A stretch of DNA of 20,850 nucleotides from Mitosporidium daphniae. Lineage: Eukaryota; Microsporidia. This document shows positions 1-9,000 of this stretch, piece after piece. How positions within the stretch are numbered: the stretch's first letter is position 1; each line of letters starts with the position of its first letter. Below the pieces are notes generated by a model. That model ran no database searches and was not told the DNA's origin. It worked only from the letters and a program-made list of their open reading frames with translations. Where the stretch lies: positions 1-20,850 of the forward strand of contig NW_013546136.1 of the NCBI RefSeq assembly GCF_000760515.2. The letters run 5' to 3'. A program made the translations under genes and the position numbers.

Positions 1-2
1 GC

Positions 3-497
3 ATGTGCATTCCGATATATTGCATGGGTATTGGATATGATCTCGATTTGCTGATTTGCGTGGCACTTGGTGTTGATATGTTTGACTGCGTCTTTCCAAC
101 ACGTACAGCAAGGTTTGGCCATGCTCTGCACCCTTGCGGAGATATCTCGCTTAAAAAGGCAATGTATGCCCAGGATTTGCGACCCATCGATTCGGAATGC
201 ACATGCCTCACTTGCCGAAACTATACCAGAGCAGCCCTACATGGGATCGTCGGGAAAGAGACGACAGGCTGCCACCTGCTTTCAATGCACAACATTGCAT
301 ACATGTTGCGATTTTCACGGGCTATGCGCGATGCCATAATAGCAGACAAATTCCCCGCATACATCAAATCATTTCTGCGTCGACGCTTCATCGAAAATGA
401 GGAGCAGCTCGCCGATAAAGAAGCGATTGTGCCCGAGTGGATTATCGATGCTCTTGCAAGTATTGGCCTTGTCATCGATCCTAGAATGGCAGAATAG
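3..497 (+). CDS. QTRT1: Queuine tRNA-ribosyltransferase catalytic subunit (partial, 3' end)
   Basis: This is the C-terminal part of a eukaryotic tRNA-guanine transglycosylase, which swaps the wobble guanine for queuine in GUN-anticodon tRNAs. The 164 visible residues begin inside the gene, so the Met at base 3 is probably not the start. Near the N-terminal end is the diagnostic stretch GVDMFDCVFPTRTAR, where the Asp of the family DMFDCV motif is the nucleophile. It is followed by the zinc site CTCLTC with a downstream His (residues about 96-111). The C-terminus (MHNIAYML, then DALASIGL) matches the end of animal and fungal QTRT1, so the stop at 495-497 looks native. The family works as a heterodimer with QTRT2, which is not in this window. 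The stop is followed by an AATAAA within 20 bases, and the gene converges on the Ate1 gene. Confidence 0.93.
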   Translation: MCIPIYCMGIGYDLDLLICVALGVDMFDCVFPTRTARFGHALHPCGDISLKKAMYAQDLRPIDSECTCLTCRNYTRAALHGIVGKETTGCHLLSMHNIAYMLRFSRAMRDAIIADKFPAYIKSFLRRRFIENEEQLADKEAIVPEWIIDALASIGLVIDPRMAE

Positions 498-513
498 CAA
501 TCAAAAGCAAATA

Positions 514-598
514 AAGGGCTGATAACAAATTGAACGAAAGCCAAGGGCTGATAACAAATTGAACGAAAGCCAAGGGCTGATAACAAATTGAACGAAAG
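514..598. repeat. Tandem 29-bp repeat, 2.9 copies
   Basis: Copies lie at 514-542, 543-571 and 572-598 and are identical over their shared length; the third lacks the last two bases. The array fills much of the gap between the convergent stops of QTRT1 (497) and Ate1 (645), so both 3' UTRs could contain it. Perfect identity suggests a recent expansion. Confidence 0.97.
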
Positions 599-644
599 AT
601 AAACACTAACACGTGCCAATCCAAGCGAGCAGCCCAATTTAGAG

Positions 645-1732
645 TTACTCTAAGGGCTGCCAGCAAAATTTTCCGCCTCCCAGTTGCGGAATACCTATTT
701 CAGCAGGAGCATATGCGGCCTTATATAGCAGCTTGGGACATTTTGGCGAGTAAAATCCTAAAATTGGGCATGAAAGCCATACCGAGAATGTAGTAGGAAC
801 GTCTCATTATGCGGGCAAGCTCAATTTCGGTCAGAATGGAAAAGGTTCCAAGGGAAAGGTTAGCATATTCCGGGTCATAAAAAAAATAACATGACGAAAT
901 ATAGTCTGGTAGCACATCTACAGTTGACATTGCTACCAGCCGTGTGCCGATCACAAAGACCAAGAATCGAGTCGATCCCTCCTACAAATGAATACAAAAA
1001 TTACAACAAATTGCAGCTGGAAATGTCAAAAAGACACCGGAAAAGATGGAAAAACAGAAAACAAACTGATAGCGGATCACAATGCCCATACCTCAAGAGC
1101 GCCATCAATAATAAAGCTTTTGAACGAATCGACAGTCCAAGTAGCAGCATCTTCATGTACCGCTTGCTGATACTTCAGAAAAAGCGTAAAAAGTGAAGCA
1201 AGCTCGAATTCAGCAAGCAGTTCAGAGGGCTCAAGCAGCCTGACTGTAAAGGCCGGAAGAACCCCCATCTCCTTGGTTTCTTTGAAATTCTCAACTTTAT
1301 ACATGTCTTTAATTGCTTCTGGGTATGCCTCCAGGTCTTTTGTGATGTCTCCTTGAGAATAGGTTGTCAAAAGACGGAAACGTGTAGCTATGCGGCGATA
1401 CGCCTTCCTCTGAGAACGAGAAGGAGTGAACGCCGAAACACGTAACCTGATCGGTTTAAGTGGGCAGCATGTGATATCATTGAGGGGCAAATAGAGCAGT
1501 TTGGAGCCAGATCTGCAAATAGCATCAACAAACCTTACCTTCGCCAGCCCTGCTCCATTAGCTCTTGGTACAGCAATGCAGCAAGAGGTGTTTTGAGTTC
1601 CGAATAGATTGCGATAGATCCATTCCCACCGCAATACCCACAATGGCCTGTAAACACAGAGACCGATTCTACGAATGACATGCACGCTAGCTGTGGTGAC
1701 AAGTATCTGGGATTGTAAAAAGGTCCACCCAT
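645..1732 (-). CDS. ATE1: Arginyl-tRNA--protein transferase (Ate1), 4 exons
   Basis: Ate1 adds Arg from Arg-tRNA to N-terminal acidic residues and so marks proteins for the N-degron pathway. Exons are 1732-1539, 1512-1092, 981-783 and 757-645; introns are 26, 110 and 25 nt. Spliced length is 927 nt (308 aa) in one frame. The N-terminal domain has the CGYCGG motif (Cys31, Cys34) and CCP (Cys80, Cys81), the four cysteines essential in yeast Ate1, joined across intron 1 by GWRR-SGSKLLY. The C-terminal GNAT-like half has VDVLPDYISSCYFFYDPEY and LSLGTFSILTEI, and across the last intron YYILG-FYSPKCPKLLYKA. The usual GSFHQQY segment is divergent (GSTRFLVFV) and lacks its His. At 308 aa it is shorter than the roughly 500 aa of yeast or human Ate1: the linker is reduced and the protein ends just after the W-x-P-x-E position. 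Only 41 bp separate its start from the divergent CX9C gene. Confidence 0.9.
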
Positions 1733-1773
1733 TTTATGCTAAATTTTAATTTAATTTTAGAGAGCAATTCGCC
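1733..1773. promoter_or_regulatory. 41-bp divergent promoter between Ate1 and CX9C genes
   Basis: This is the whole space between two divergent start codons. It holds an AT box of the form AAATTTTAATTTAATTTTAG at about 1741-1760. Similar AATTTAA-rich boxes precede most starts in the window, so this is probably a shared core promoter. Confidence 0.6.
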
Positions 1774-2034
1774 ATGTCTTCGCCTACGATCAGTTTTGGG
1801 TCGCCCACAGAACGGGAGAAAACAGAGCTGTCTCGCTATTTGAAGACAGAATGTGGTCCCATGTTAAAAGATGCCATAAGTTGCGTAAAACAATCACATA
1901 ACCAAGTAAAAGGCATCGACTGTCACCAGCTAATTAAGGCGTATTTGGACTGCTGCTCTGCAACACCGGCAGCGTGCGCCGAACGGTTTGGAGACCCGGA
2001 TCACAACCCATTCCACACAGAAGAAGAGCAGTAG
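1774..2034 (+). CDS. Twin CX9C (CHCH-type) small mitochondrial protein
   Basis: This 86-aa protein carries two CX9C motifs, Cys27-x9-Cys37 and Cys50-x9-Cys60, 12 residues apart. That is the hallmark of coiled-coil-helix proteins imported into the mitochondrial intermembrane space by the Mia40/Erv1 disulfide relay. Extra cysteines at 61 and 68 follow the second motif. Members of this class assist assembly of respiratory complexes (Cmc, Cox17/19/23, Pet191 types); I cannot place this one in a named subfamily. It is a single exon with an ATG directly after the divergent promoter. An AATAAA lies about 10 bases after the stop. Its presence implies a mitochondrial intermembrane space with oxidative folding. 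Confidence 0.8.
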   Translation: MSSPTISFGSPTEREKTELSRYLKTECGPMLKDAISCVKQSHNQVKGIDCHQLIKAYLDCCSATPAACAERFGDPDHNPFHTEEEQ

Positions 2035-2198
2035 CAAATATAAAATAAATCGCTTTCCAATCGATTTGAACGCATCGACCTCATCAAACAAGCGGTTGGC
2101 GCTAGATTGGTGTTTGAACACATCGCGATCATTGGCTGTTGGTCTTTGGATCGCTCAGCTGTGTGTAGACATAGCTGAAAGTGCAATAGTGTCGTTTT
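2035..2198. other. Short intergenic gap between convergent genes
   Basis: The 164 bp between the stops of the CX9C gene (+) and the 690-aa gene (-) hold an AATAAA just after the CX9C stop. I see nothing else. Confidence 0.6.
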
Positions 2199-4271
2199 CT
2201 AAGCATGAAAAAGCAATGCAGAGGCAAGCCAAGTCAATTGGGGCTCTGAGTCAACGGCATGTGCACTGATTTGGTCACCCCCACATGGCCGTTCACCTTG
2301 TACTAACGGGGCTTTTGTGAGCTCATAGCCGCTGTAGATTTGGCGGATCATCTCGGACTGTTCAACATGAGAAAGACCACAGCATGATGCTCGGAGAAGC
2401 TTTGTGATTCTGGGATACGTTTGACACTTGAGCTCATCAATCGTGCCCACGAGATAGTCAACAAAGATCAATGAGGAAAACAATTCCCTCTCAAGCTGCA
2501 AAGTGAGTGCAGATGAAAGAGACCTACTATTTGGTACATGTACAAACGGCTGGTCACTTTGAGTATGCAGTGAGGCTTCATAGACAGCCCCCTGATGGCC
2601 TCTCGAGATATTGCCGTTAAAAAAACGTTCCAAGTGGATAAAGAGGAACAGAAGAACAGGAAGGGCAACAGCAGGTCCATGGCATATAGCTAATTCTACA
2701 ATAAATACACCAATTTTACCCTCAAGAAGGACAAGCTCGGAAGTGACGGATGAAATAAGCGGATGTCCAATCCTATGGTTGAGCCAGCAAAAGAGCACGA
2801 TGAGTTCCATATCGGTGGCAATAGGGATGGACATCAGAAGCTGTTCCAATATTTCAATCGGAAGTGAGGAGAGCGAAGAATCTTTTGAACGTTTGGAGTT
2901 CAGGAGACTTTTTTTAGGAATCGGCGTCTCCATTGAAGGGAAATAGTCCATGAGCACGCTGAGGAATTCGTAGCGCACCCCTATTGTATCGGTGGAAGTT
3001 GGCCCGTTGTTCGGCCAACTAGACCGCAAAAGCTCGATTACAAAGAATGGAAGAATAGGTGTACTCCACACCTTATAAAGAAGATCCCGTGATAGGGTTG
3101 GAAACTCCATTAGCCTGTCACCTGGGCTCAGAATCCATGAAGCATAGTGGCAACAATGGCCCAGGGAGATTCCAAGTGGTAATGATAAGCCTTTCTCAAA
3201 ACTGTGCCGATCGTTGCAGAGTATGAGCCAGAAAATTGAATCCACAAGCCACTCTGAAGGCCGCGTCAAAGTGTGCAAAGAAAAGGCGCTATTTACGGCC
3301 AATTGGTCCTTTGCGGCCGACCCGGGTTGTAAAAGGGCTTCTTTCGAAAAGGGAGACATTGTGAGAAGGCTCATTATGCCATCCAATAGACGTGCAGAAG
3401 TAGGCAGCCGAAAGCGAAGGTAAATCCGAAGCAATTCTGCGTCCATAGATGCAACAAGCGACAATAATGAATGCAGCAAAGCACCGCCGACTTTTAAATG
3501 TGCATCTTGATGAAACACTAGCACTAGCATCAAAATAAACCGCTCCAGCTTGATTGGCCGCCCCAGCAGTGCTAGCAAAGTCTCTGCCCAATGCGCCTCA
3601 AATGTAAACCCATCCTTCACACACGCAAGGAGCATTTGTAGAAAGTGTTCGCATCCATAGGGAGCGTCAGAAAGACATTCCGAAATTCCATTTGTTAATT
3701 TTGGAGAGCATTCGGGGCTTTCATGTTGGAGCTTTTGGGAGCATTTAGCATTCTCGATTACTGATTCCGTAAGCATGTCGATATATAAAAAAGGCTGCTG
3801 GTCTAACTTGGAGGTGACTTTAGAAAGCATGCGTGCAATTATGGGCCCATCATTAAAAAAGGCTTCACTGAATCCACTGGAAGGTCCGTTTTGCAGGAAA
3901 AAGGTGTCGATGTGCAGCTTTTCATCGTTGATGCTAGCGTTTGTACACCTTGAGCTGATTTGCTGCGAAAATGCGGACAGAAAAAATTCATGGGAAAATG
4001 ACAAAGGGTAAGGGCTTTCTACAGCAACGGCTTCCCCTCTGTGTTCTTCTTCCAGTGTAAAAATATTGGTGAGATTTAAGGATGACTCCGAATTTTCTAT
4101 TGGTTCGACACCGCTTGCATGATCATGCAAAAGACCCCCAAACTCATTGAGCAAAGAAGGAAAATTGATCCACATGTGCGTAAGGTTTTCCAGTAAATCG
4201 GAAGGTTTCGCCCCATTCTTAAGATGGTCATAAATACTTTTTAGGATATCATCTTCCAAAAGCAAATCCAT
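2199..4271 (-). CDS. Hypothetical 690-aa helical protein
   Basis: This is one uninterrupted 690-codon frame, far longer than chance, so the gene is real. I do not recognise the family. The sequence is rich in Leu, Ser, His and Phe and reads as mostly alpha-helical, like a helical-repeat or scaffold protein. A strongly hydrophobic stretch near residues 525-545 (ALPVLLFLFIHLERFF) could be a buried helix or one membrane segment. The region before it (residues about 430-470) is Ser/Lys/Pro-rich and may be a loop. There is no obvious signal peptide, zinc motif or catalytic motif. The ATG at 4271 begins MDLLLEDDILKSIYDHL, and an AT box (TTTAAATTTATT) lies about 25-40 bases upstream. It has no visible intron, unlike many neighbours. 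Large helical subunits of nuclear or trafficking complexes would fit, but that is only a guess. Confidence 0.75.
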   Translation of the reverse strand: MDLLLEDDILKSIYDHLKNGAKPSDLLENLTHMWINFPSLLNEFGGLLHDHASGVEPIENSESSLNLTNIFTLEEEHRGEAVAVESPYPLSFSHEFFLSAFSQQISSRCTNASINDEKLHIDTFFLQNGPSSGFSEAFFNDGPIIARMLSKVTSKLDQQPFLYIDMLTESVIENAKCSQKLQHESPECSPKLTNGISECLSDAPYGCEHFLQMLLACVKDGFTFEAHWAETLLALLGRPIKLERFILMLVLVFHQDAHLKVGGALLHSLLSLVASMDAELLRIYLRFRLPTSARLLDGIMSLLTMSPFSKEALLQPGSAAKDQLAVNSAFSLHTLTRPSEWLVDSIFWLILCNDRHSFEKGLSLPLGISLGHCCHYASWILSPGDRLMEFPTLSRDLLYKVWSTPILPFFVIELLRSSWPNNGPTSTDTIGVRYEFLSVLMDYFPSMETPIPKKSLLNSKRSKDSSLSSLPIEILEQLLMSIPIATDMELIVLFCWLNHRIGHPLISSVTSELVLLEGKIGVFIVELAICHGPAVALPVLLFLFIHLERFFNGNISRGHQGAVYEASLHTQSDQPFVHVPNSRSLSSALTLQLERELFSSLIFVDYLVGTIDELKCQTYPRITKLLRASCCGLSHVEQSEMIRQIYSGYELTKAPLVQGERPCGGDQISAHAVDSEPQLTWLASALLFHA

Positions 4272-4442
4272 TGCCTATCCAAACAATAAAAAGCGAAAGT
4301 TTAAATTTATTACTGCCCTGCCTATCATGTAGTTCGTCAAACTGCTCGTTGATTTCGTATGGCTTCTTGCGTCCTCAAATGTGCCCATTCTGAATTTTTA
4401 AAATCTTGCATCTACTGAAAAGCCAACAAATGCACAACTTGT
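4272..4442. promoter_or_regulatory. Upstream region of the 690-aa gene
   Basis: These 171 bp lie between the start of the 690-aa gene and the stop of the next minus-strand gene. They contain a TTTAAATTTATT box at about 4300-4311 that matches the AT-rich boxes before other starts. No ORF of note. Confidence 0.45.
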
Positions 4443-5271
4443 TTATAAAGGAAGATTTTCAAATTTTGCTTGTAATGTGGCTAAATGTGGAACGGCTTCA
4501 TGCGGAGTCCAGAATTTTGGTACCGTTGTGCAGATTTATCAAAAATGCAAATCCATTGTTTTTCGCTGCTAATTTTCGATCAAAAGTGGCTCCATTCTTT
4601 TTGATAAGGAAGTTTGTCACCCTAATTTAGAGAAGGTGTCAACGCAAGTTAGAGAGATCTACTTTTCAAAACTGGATTAAAAATGTTTGTCCAGCCTCAA
4701 AAATAGCATCTAAAAGTGACGATTTTAGCTTCCGCGTGAAAAGAAGTCTAAAAATAGCGATCAAAGTGTCGATGGCGAAAAGGCCCGATCCGCAAATCTG
4801 GGTGACATACCCAGTGGCCCCTCTTTTTAAATCTGAAATTTAAATTTGGCCTTCACATTGAATTGTGAAATGCTGATCTCTTTCTTCATCGCTTTGGGGC
4901 CTTCCATGATAAAATGATCCTGCAACCCTGCATTAGTGTAGATGAGTCGACAAATAGCGATAGTCAAAAGAGACGATTGAATGTGCCCAATTTTTAATGT
5001 CTCCTCAAACAACGGAACGGCAGATGCGAATGCAATTCCAGATCCAGCGAAACAAAAGGGTTGGACGCTTCATTGGTTATGGTGTATCCAAATTTAGCAA
5101 AAAAAACCTTCGGACACATAAGTTTAGCGCACGATTGCTGTGAATCTGGGCGTGAAAGTGACTGTTATGCTTGCTAAAGTCCATGTGTTGAGATTGATAA
5201 TATCGACCGATCAAAATATCGACCACCGATAACCAGCTATTTGTTTGTATTTCAAAGCGGATAATAGACAT
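4443..5271 (-). CDS. Probable 5-exon gene, unknown 216-aa protein (reconstructed)
   Basis: No single frame is long here, but several protein-like frames join across GT...AG introns. Exons are 5271-5108, 5067-4857, 4797-4673, 4621-4524 and 4495-4443; introns are 40, 59, 51 and 28 nt. The spliced length is 651 nt (216 aa) in frame, from MSIIRFEIQ to FENLPL-stop. The product contains helical, hydrophobic stretches such as SSLLTIAICRLIYTNAG, LIAIFRLLF and GFAFLINLHNAVPHLA. I do not recognise the family. The ATG at 5271 faces the start of another rebuilt gene at 5359, leaving an 87-bp divergent promoter, as elsewhere in the window. Three of its four introns are longer than the 23-36 nt norm, so one or more junctions may be wrong. 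This model rests on splice signals and reading-frame continuity, not on homology. Confidence 0.42.
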
Positions 5272-5358
5272 GACTGGCAACCCCAAGAAATAAAAGCACT
5301 TATCACGGTATCTTATGACCTTTATTAGCGCTACCAACCGTCAATTTTACACTTTTAA
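5272..5358. promoter_or_regulatory. 87-bp divergent promoter between two reconstructed small genes
   Basis: This is the spacer between the ATG at 5271 (-) and the ATG at 5359 (+). It holds an AT-rich box (CAATTTTACACTTTTAA) immediately before the plus-strand ATG. The call depends on both gene models. Confidence 0.35.
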
Positions 5359-5982
5359 ATGCAGAGCCTACGTTGTCAAAGCATCTGCCATCCACCACAA
5401 AAGAGGGCCTCAAGGAACTTTCAGCTACTTCAAAACTTTACCAAAAACGCTGGGGAGAATCAAGCTGCTGAGCCAATTTCAAAGGGCGGTCCATTGCAGA
5501 ACGTTCCTATCGAGCCTTTTCACCGGGCCGGAAATTCGCTGTGGCATAAAAGCCTTTACAAGCGAGGATGTATGTGACGGTCGAAGAGATGTGTTGAGCA
5601 GCCCATTTACACATTGACGTCAATTTGAATCAAAAAGATGCCGATGTGAAAACTCAGCATCAAGGCCAGTTTAATGTAACGCTGGGTTATTAGCTATTCA
5701 ATAGCAGATCCAAAGGCAGTTCGGTTTGTAAAGGGATTGAATGTAAACACGACGCCTCCTCGATGCTGCTGCCAAGCTGGCAAATGATATCAAGAACATT
5801 GGGTCTCCAGTTTCAATTTCCCAAATAATGTCTCTGCTTGATAGTTTGCGGCCTATTCTTGCAGGGTATTTATCAACTATCCTACACCGCGCTACTTGGG
5901 CCTATTTGCACTCCTCTATGGCTTGTTAATGTGTTGCATCTTTGCGCTACTGGTAGACTGTCCATTAACTGTGCAAACATGA
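5359..5982 (+). CDS. Probable 5-exon gene, small membrane protein of 165 aa (reconstructed)
   Basis: Exons are 5359-5569, 5602-5668, 5694-5742, 5777-5809 and 5845-5982, with introns of 32, 25, 34 and 35 nt. The spliced CDS is 498 nt (165 aa) in frame. The N-terminus (MQSLRCQSICHPPQKRAS) is basic and lacks acidic residues, which would suit a mitochondrial presequence. The middle joins as SHLHIDVNLNQKDADVK, then HYSIADPKAVRFVKGLN, then LANDIKNIGSP. The C-terminus has a clear hydrophobic segment, YLGLFALLYGLLMCCIFALL, followed by a short polar tail, so the protein is probably anchored by its C-terminal end. I do not recognise the family. The last intron has an alternative of the same length, 5830-5864, which would give a different linker before the membrane segment. 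The frame agreement across four junctions is the main support. Confidence 0.48.
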
Positions 5983-6016
5983 AAATTTCAAAATTAGCGC
6001 CAGTGAATTAATATTT

Positions 6017-9000
6017 CTAAGCCCACATGAGACGGAAGCGCCTGAAAAAGGTTAGGTAAAGGTCGGAAATGGCGAGTTTTGCTGCTTCGCTGGCAACGGG
6101 CTCTCGCTGTGCCATCTGGTGCAGCTGTGCAAGAAAGTTGCTGAACTCGTTGAGCTCATACCAAAGCGCCATTTCAGAGATGTGGTATAAGGAGTGGATG
6201 CGCTCAACATCGGCATGCAAAAAGTAATCCCAAACATACCCGGAAATGAAAACATCCGGCGGTATTGTGTGAAACGGCATCGCCAGCATCAGCATCGAAG
6301 GTAAGTTCACGCTAGCAGATGCGGTATCGCGATCAACACTGCTGCCAATTATAGTCTTCCCAAGAATAAGAGCCCCGCGGTGGAAACTGTCGGGGCGCGT
6401 TGCTATTTTAGAGTCCCCCATTAGCGTATCACAGTATGCAATCAGGTCGCTTTGTAGAGTGCTCTCCATCTCGGGCGAATGGAGAGGCGGAAGAACAACA
6501 AGCTCAGCAGGCACATTAAATGAAGCAGCAGGCAAATAACGAAGCTGTACAAACCGACAAAGAAAGAGCAACAATTCCTTCACCGTGGCATCTGGGGCGC
6601 GTTCATAATCGTTTGAGAGAAGGTCAATCCACCCCAGGCGCATCAGATGGCTCACAATGATTGACGCTGGCATTTGCGAAGGAAGGAGCAGCGGCAGACG
6701 AGCATAAACTGTTGGAGCCATCAGCTTCCCCTCGTTGATGGAAGTGAGGAATCCTAAACGTTCCAGTGCACACGCCAAGCGGAAAAAATGGGAGGCTAGA
6801 ACGGGTGTAATGCTCTTTTCGGTTGCTTTTCCATGTGAGGCTAGAACGGGTGTAATGCTTTTTTCGGTTGCTTTTCCATGTGAGGCCTGTTCGCCACTAG
6901 TTAATCCCAGCAGAGAGAGTGGCGAGGAAAGGAATCGCTCTAAAAAGAGCTGCTTGGAGATTCCTTCCTTGCCTTTAGAGGCCATGTGGAAGGCCTGAAG
7001 TACCATGGCAGCATTGAGAGACGAGGCAGCATCCGTCCGTATGGACGGTATTGTCGATGTCTGAAGATTATCAAGACGATTCTTGGGCATTCCCCAAAAA
7101 ATGACGTGCCCCAAGGCGTCATAGTTGCGCCGTCCGGCGCGACCAGAAGCCTGCCGAAAGTCAATGGGCGTCAAAGAAGTCGATGTGGAGCCGGCAAAAA
7201 TGACACTCTTGCATGGCATGTTAATTCCAAGCGCAAGCGTGGCGCCGGCAATCACCACCTGTAAATGTCTCAATCGGAACAAATGCTCCACCAACGAAAG
7301 ATACCGTTTGGGAACACCTCTGTGGTGCACCCCAATTCCACGATAAAGGCCACGAAATAGGACCTTCTCCACAGGGGATGTCATGGCTCGTGCAACGCCT
7401 TGGGCATCAATAAGCTCCCCGAGCTCTATGTCGCTTATTTTCCAACGCTGATCGTAGAAAACAAACTCGGGATCTGGGCCTTGTGTACGCATCAAAGCAG
7501 CCATCAGGTCAGAAATTGACTCGGCCTCCATGGATTCTTCGATCCACGAATCTTTGGATGTTTTTTTTTCTGCATCGCGAACACGACGAGAGGCTCGTTG
7601 GCTACGCTCAAGCGCCGACATACGTAGGCGCTCTTCGCGCAAGTGGCGAGAATGCTTTACGGCTTCCGCATGCTCCAGGCTTTCAATGATGTGAACGGCA
7701 AGTCGATTGCAGAAAGAGCGGTCAAAGTGGAAAATAATGGCAGGAAGGCGATCCTCCACACTTAACTCTGTCAGCAGCGGCATCACAGAGCCCATCAAAT
7801 AGTTTTCATAGGTAATAGGAAACGAAGCTCCATCGTTCACTTGAGAAGGTAAATCTTCTGTTTCGTGCAGCGCTTGTTGATGCAAAGCAGAAAGAGCGTC
7901 GTTTCCAAGTGCCTTCTGAATCTGTAAAAAGTCTGTTTTTGTGATTGTGCGCTCATAAATGCACCCACGAATCCAATTCATCAAATTTCTTGAATACGCT
8001 CGTAAATCAGAGCGGCGAATTCGAAGTCGCTCAGTAAAACACGGCATTTTTTCGTAATCAAGTTCGGCTGGCAGCTGCGCCCGAAACTTTCCTGTCTTGA
8101 ATACGTCTGCAAGTCGGACCGAGTCTCCAGACAGCAAGTAAAAGTCTGGGGGAAGTTGACGATCAAAGTCATCCATGGATAAAGAGAGCAGCTGGTGCCA
8201 AAGTAGGATCCGCCCGTCTCCGCCCATTCGGCGGCGTACGGAGAGCAATGATGAGGTGGATGCCAAATTTTGACTCTCAACAGCGTCATGATCCTGATTT
8301 TCGTCATTGCTTTCCTTCGTTTGAGCAATCTCCTTTTTCAAGAGATTTTGTCTCTCTGTTGGCCCAACAGACCCGCTAAAAATGTGATATTGGAGGTCTG
8401 AATATCTCTCGGCATGATCGATAAGGCGGCATTGAATGCCAGCACGCTCTTGAATGGTCGAAAGCCATTTGAAAAAAGCCTCTTTGTTTCCTACAGTAGC
8501 TGAGAGAGCAAGAACTGGTGCTCTGGAGGTCATCAAAATTTTCTCCCAAGAGCCACTTTTACCCTCTTCGGAGATGGTGTGAATCTCGTCAAGAATGACG
8601 TATTCGACCCGGTTGAAAAAAGACTCTTCATAAAGAGGCGACGTGATAAACCGCTCAATCACTTCAGGAAAAGTGACCAAAATCTGGGCATCCCACGCAT
8701 GGAACACCTCCAGATCGGTGAGATATCCCAACAATCGAGAGGCGCTGTTCTTTGGATATTGCTTGTGTTTGAAGCGCGCATACACATCAGCCACAACCTG
8801 GTCCATCAATGCCTTGTTTGGAGCCACATAGAGAACAACACCTGTGTCTGAACGCCGGAGCACTCTTTCCATGGCATAGTAGCAAATGAATGTCTTTCCA
8901 GAAGAAGTAGGTGCCGATATGAGAGCAGAATGGCCCTCGTCGACTGCGTCAAGCAGTTCAACCTGCCAGGGATCGGGGCGGAATCGGACACGTGGATCCA

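Noticed and set aside
4697-4980. Three loosely similar AAATAGC-AT-AAAGTG-CGAT stretches that look like a dispersed repeat
   Set aside because: Similarity is limited to about 20 bases with several differences, and all three fall inside exons of the rebuilt minus-strand gene, so chance or codon bias is enough.
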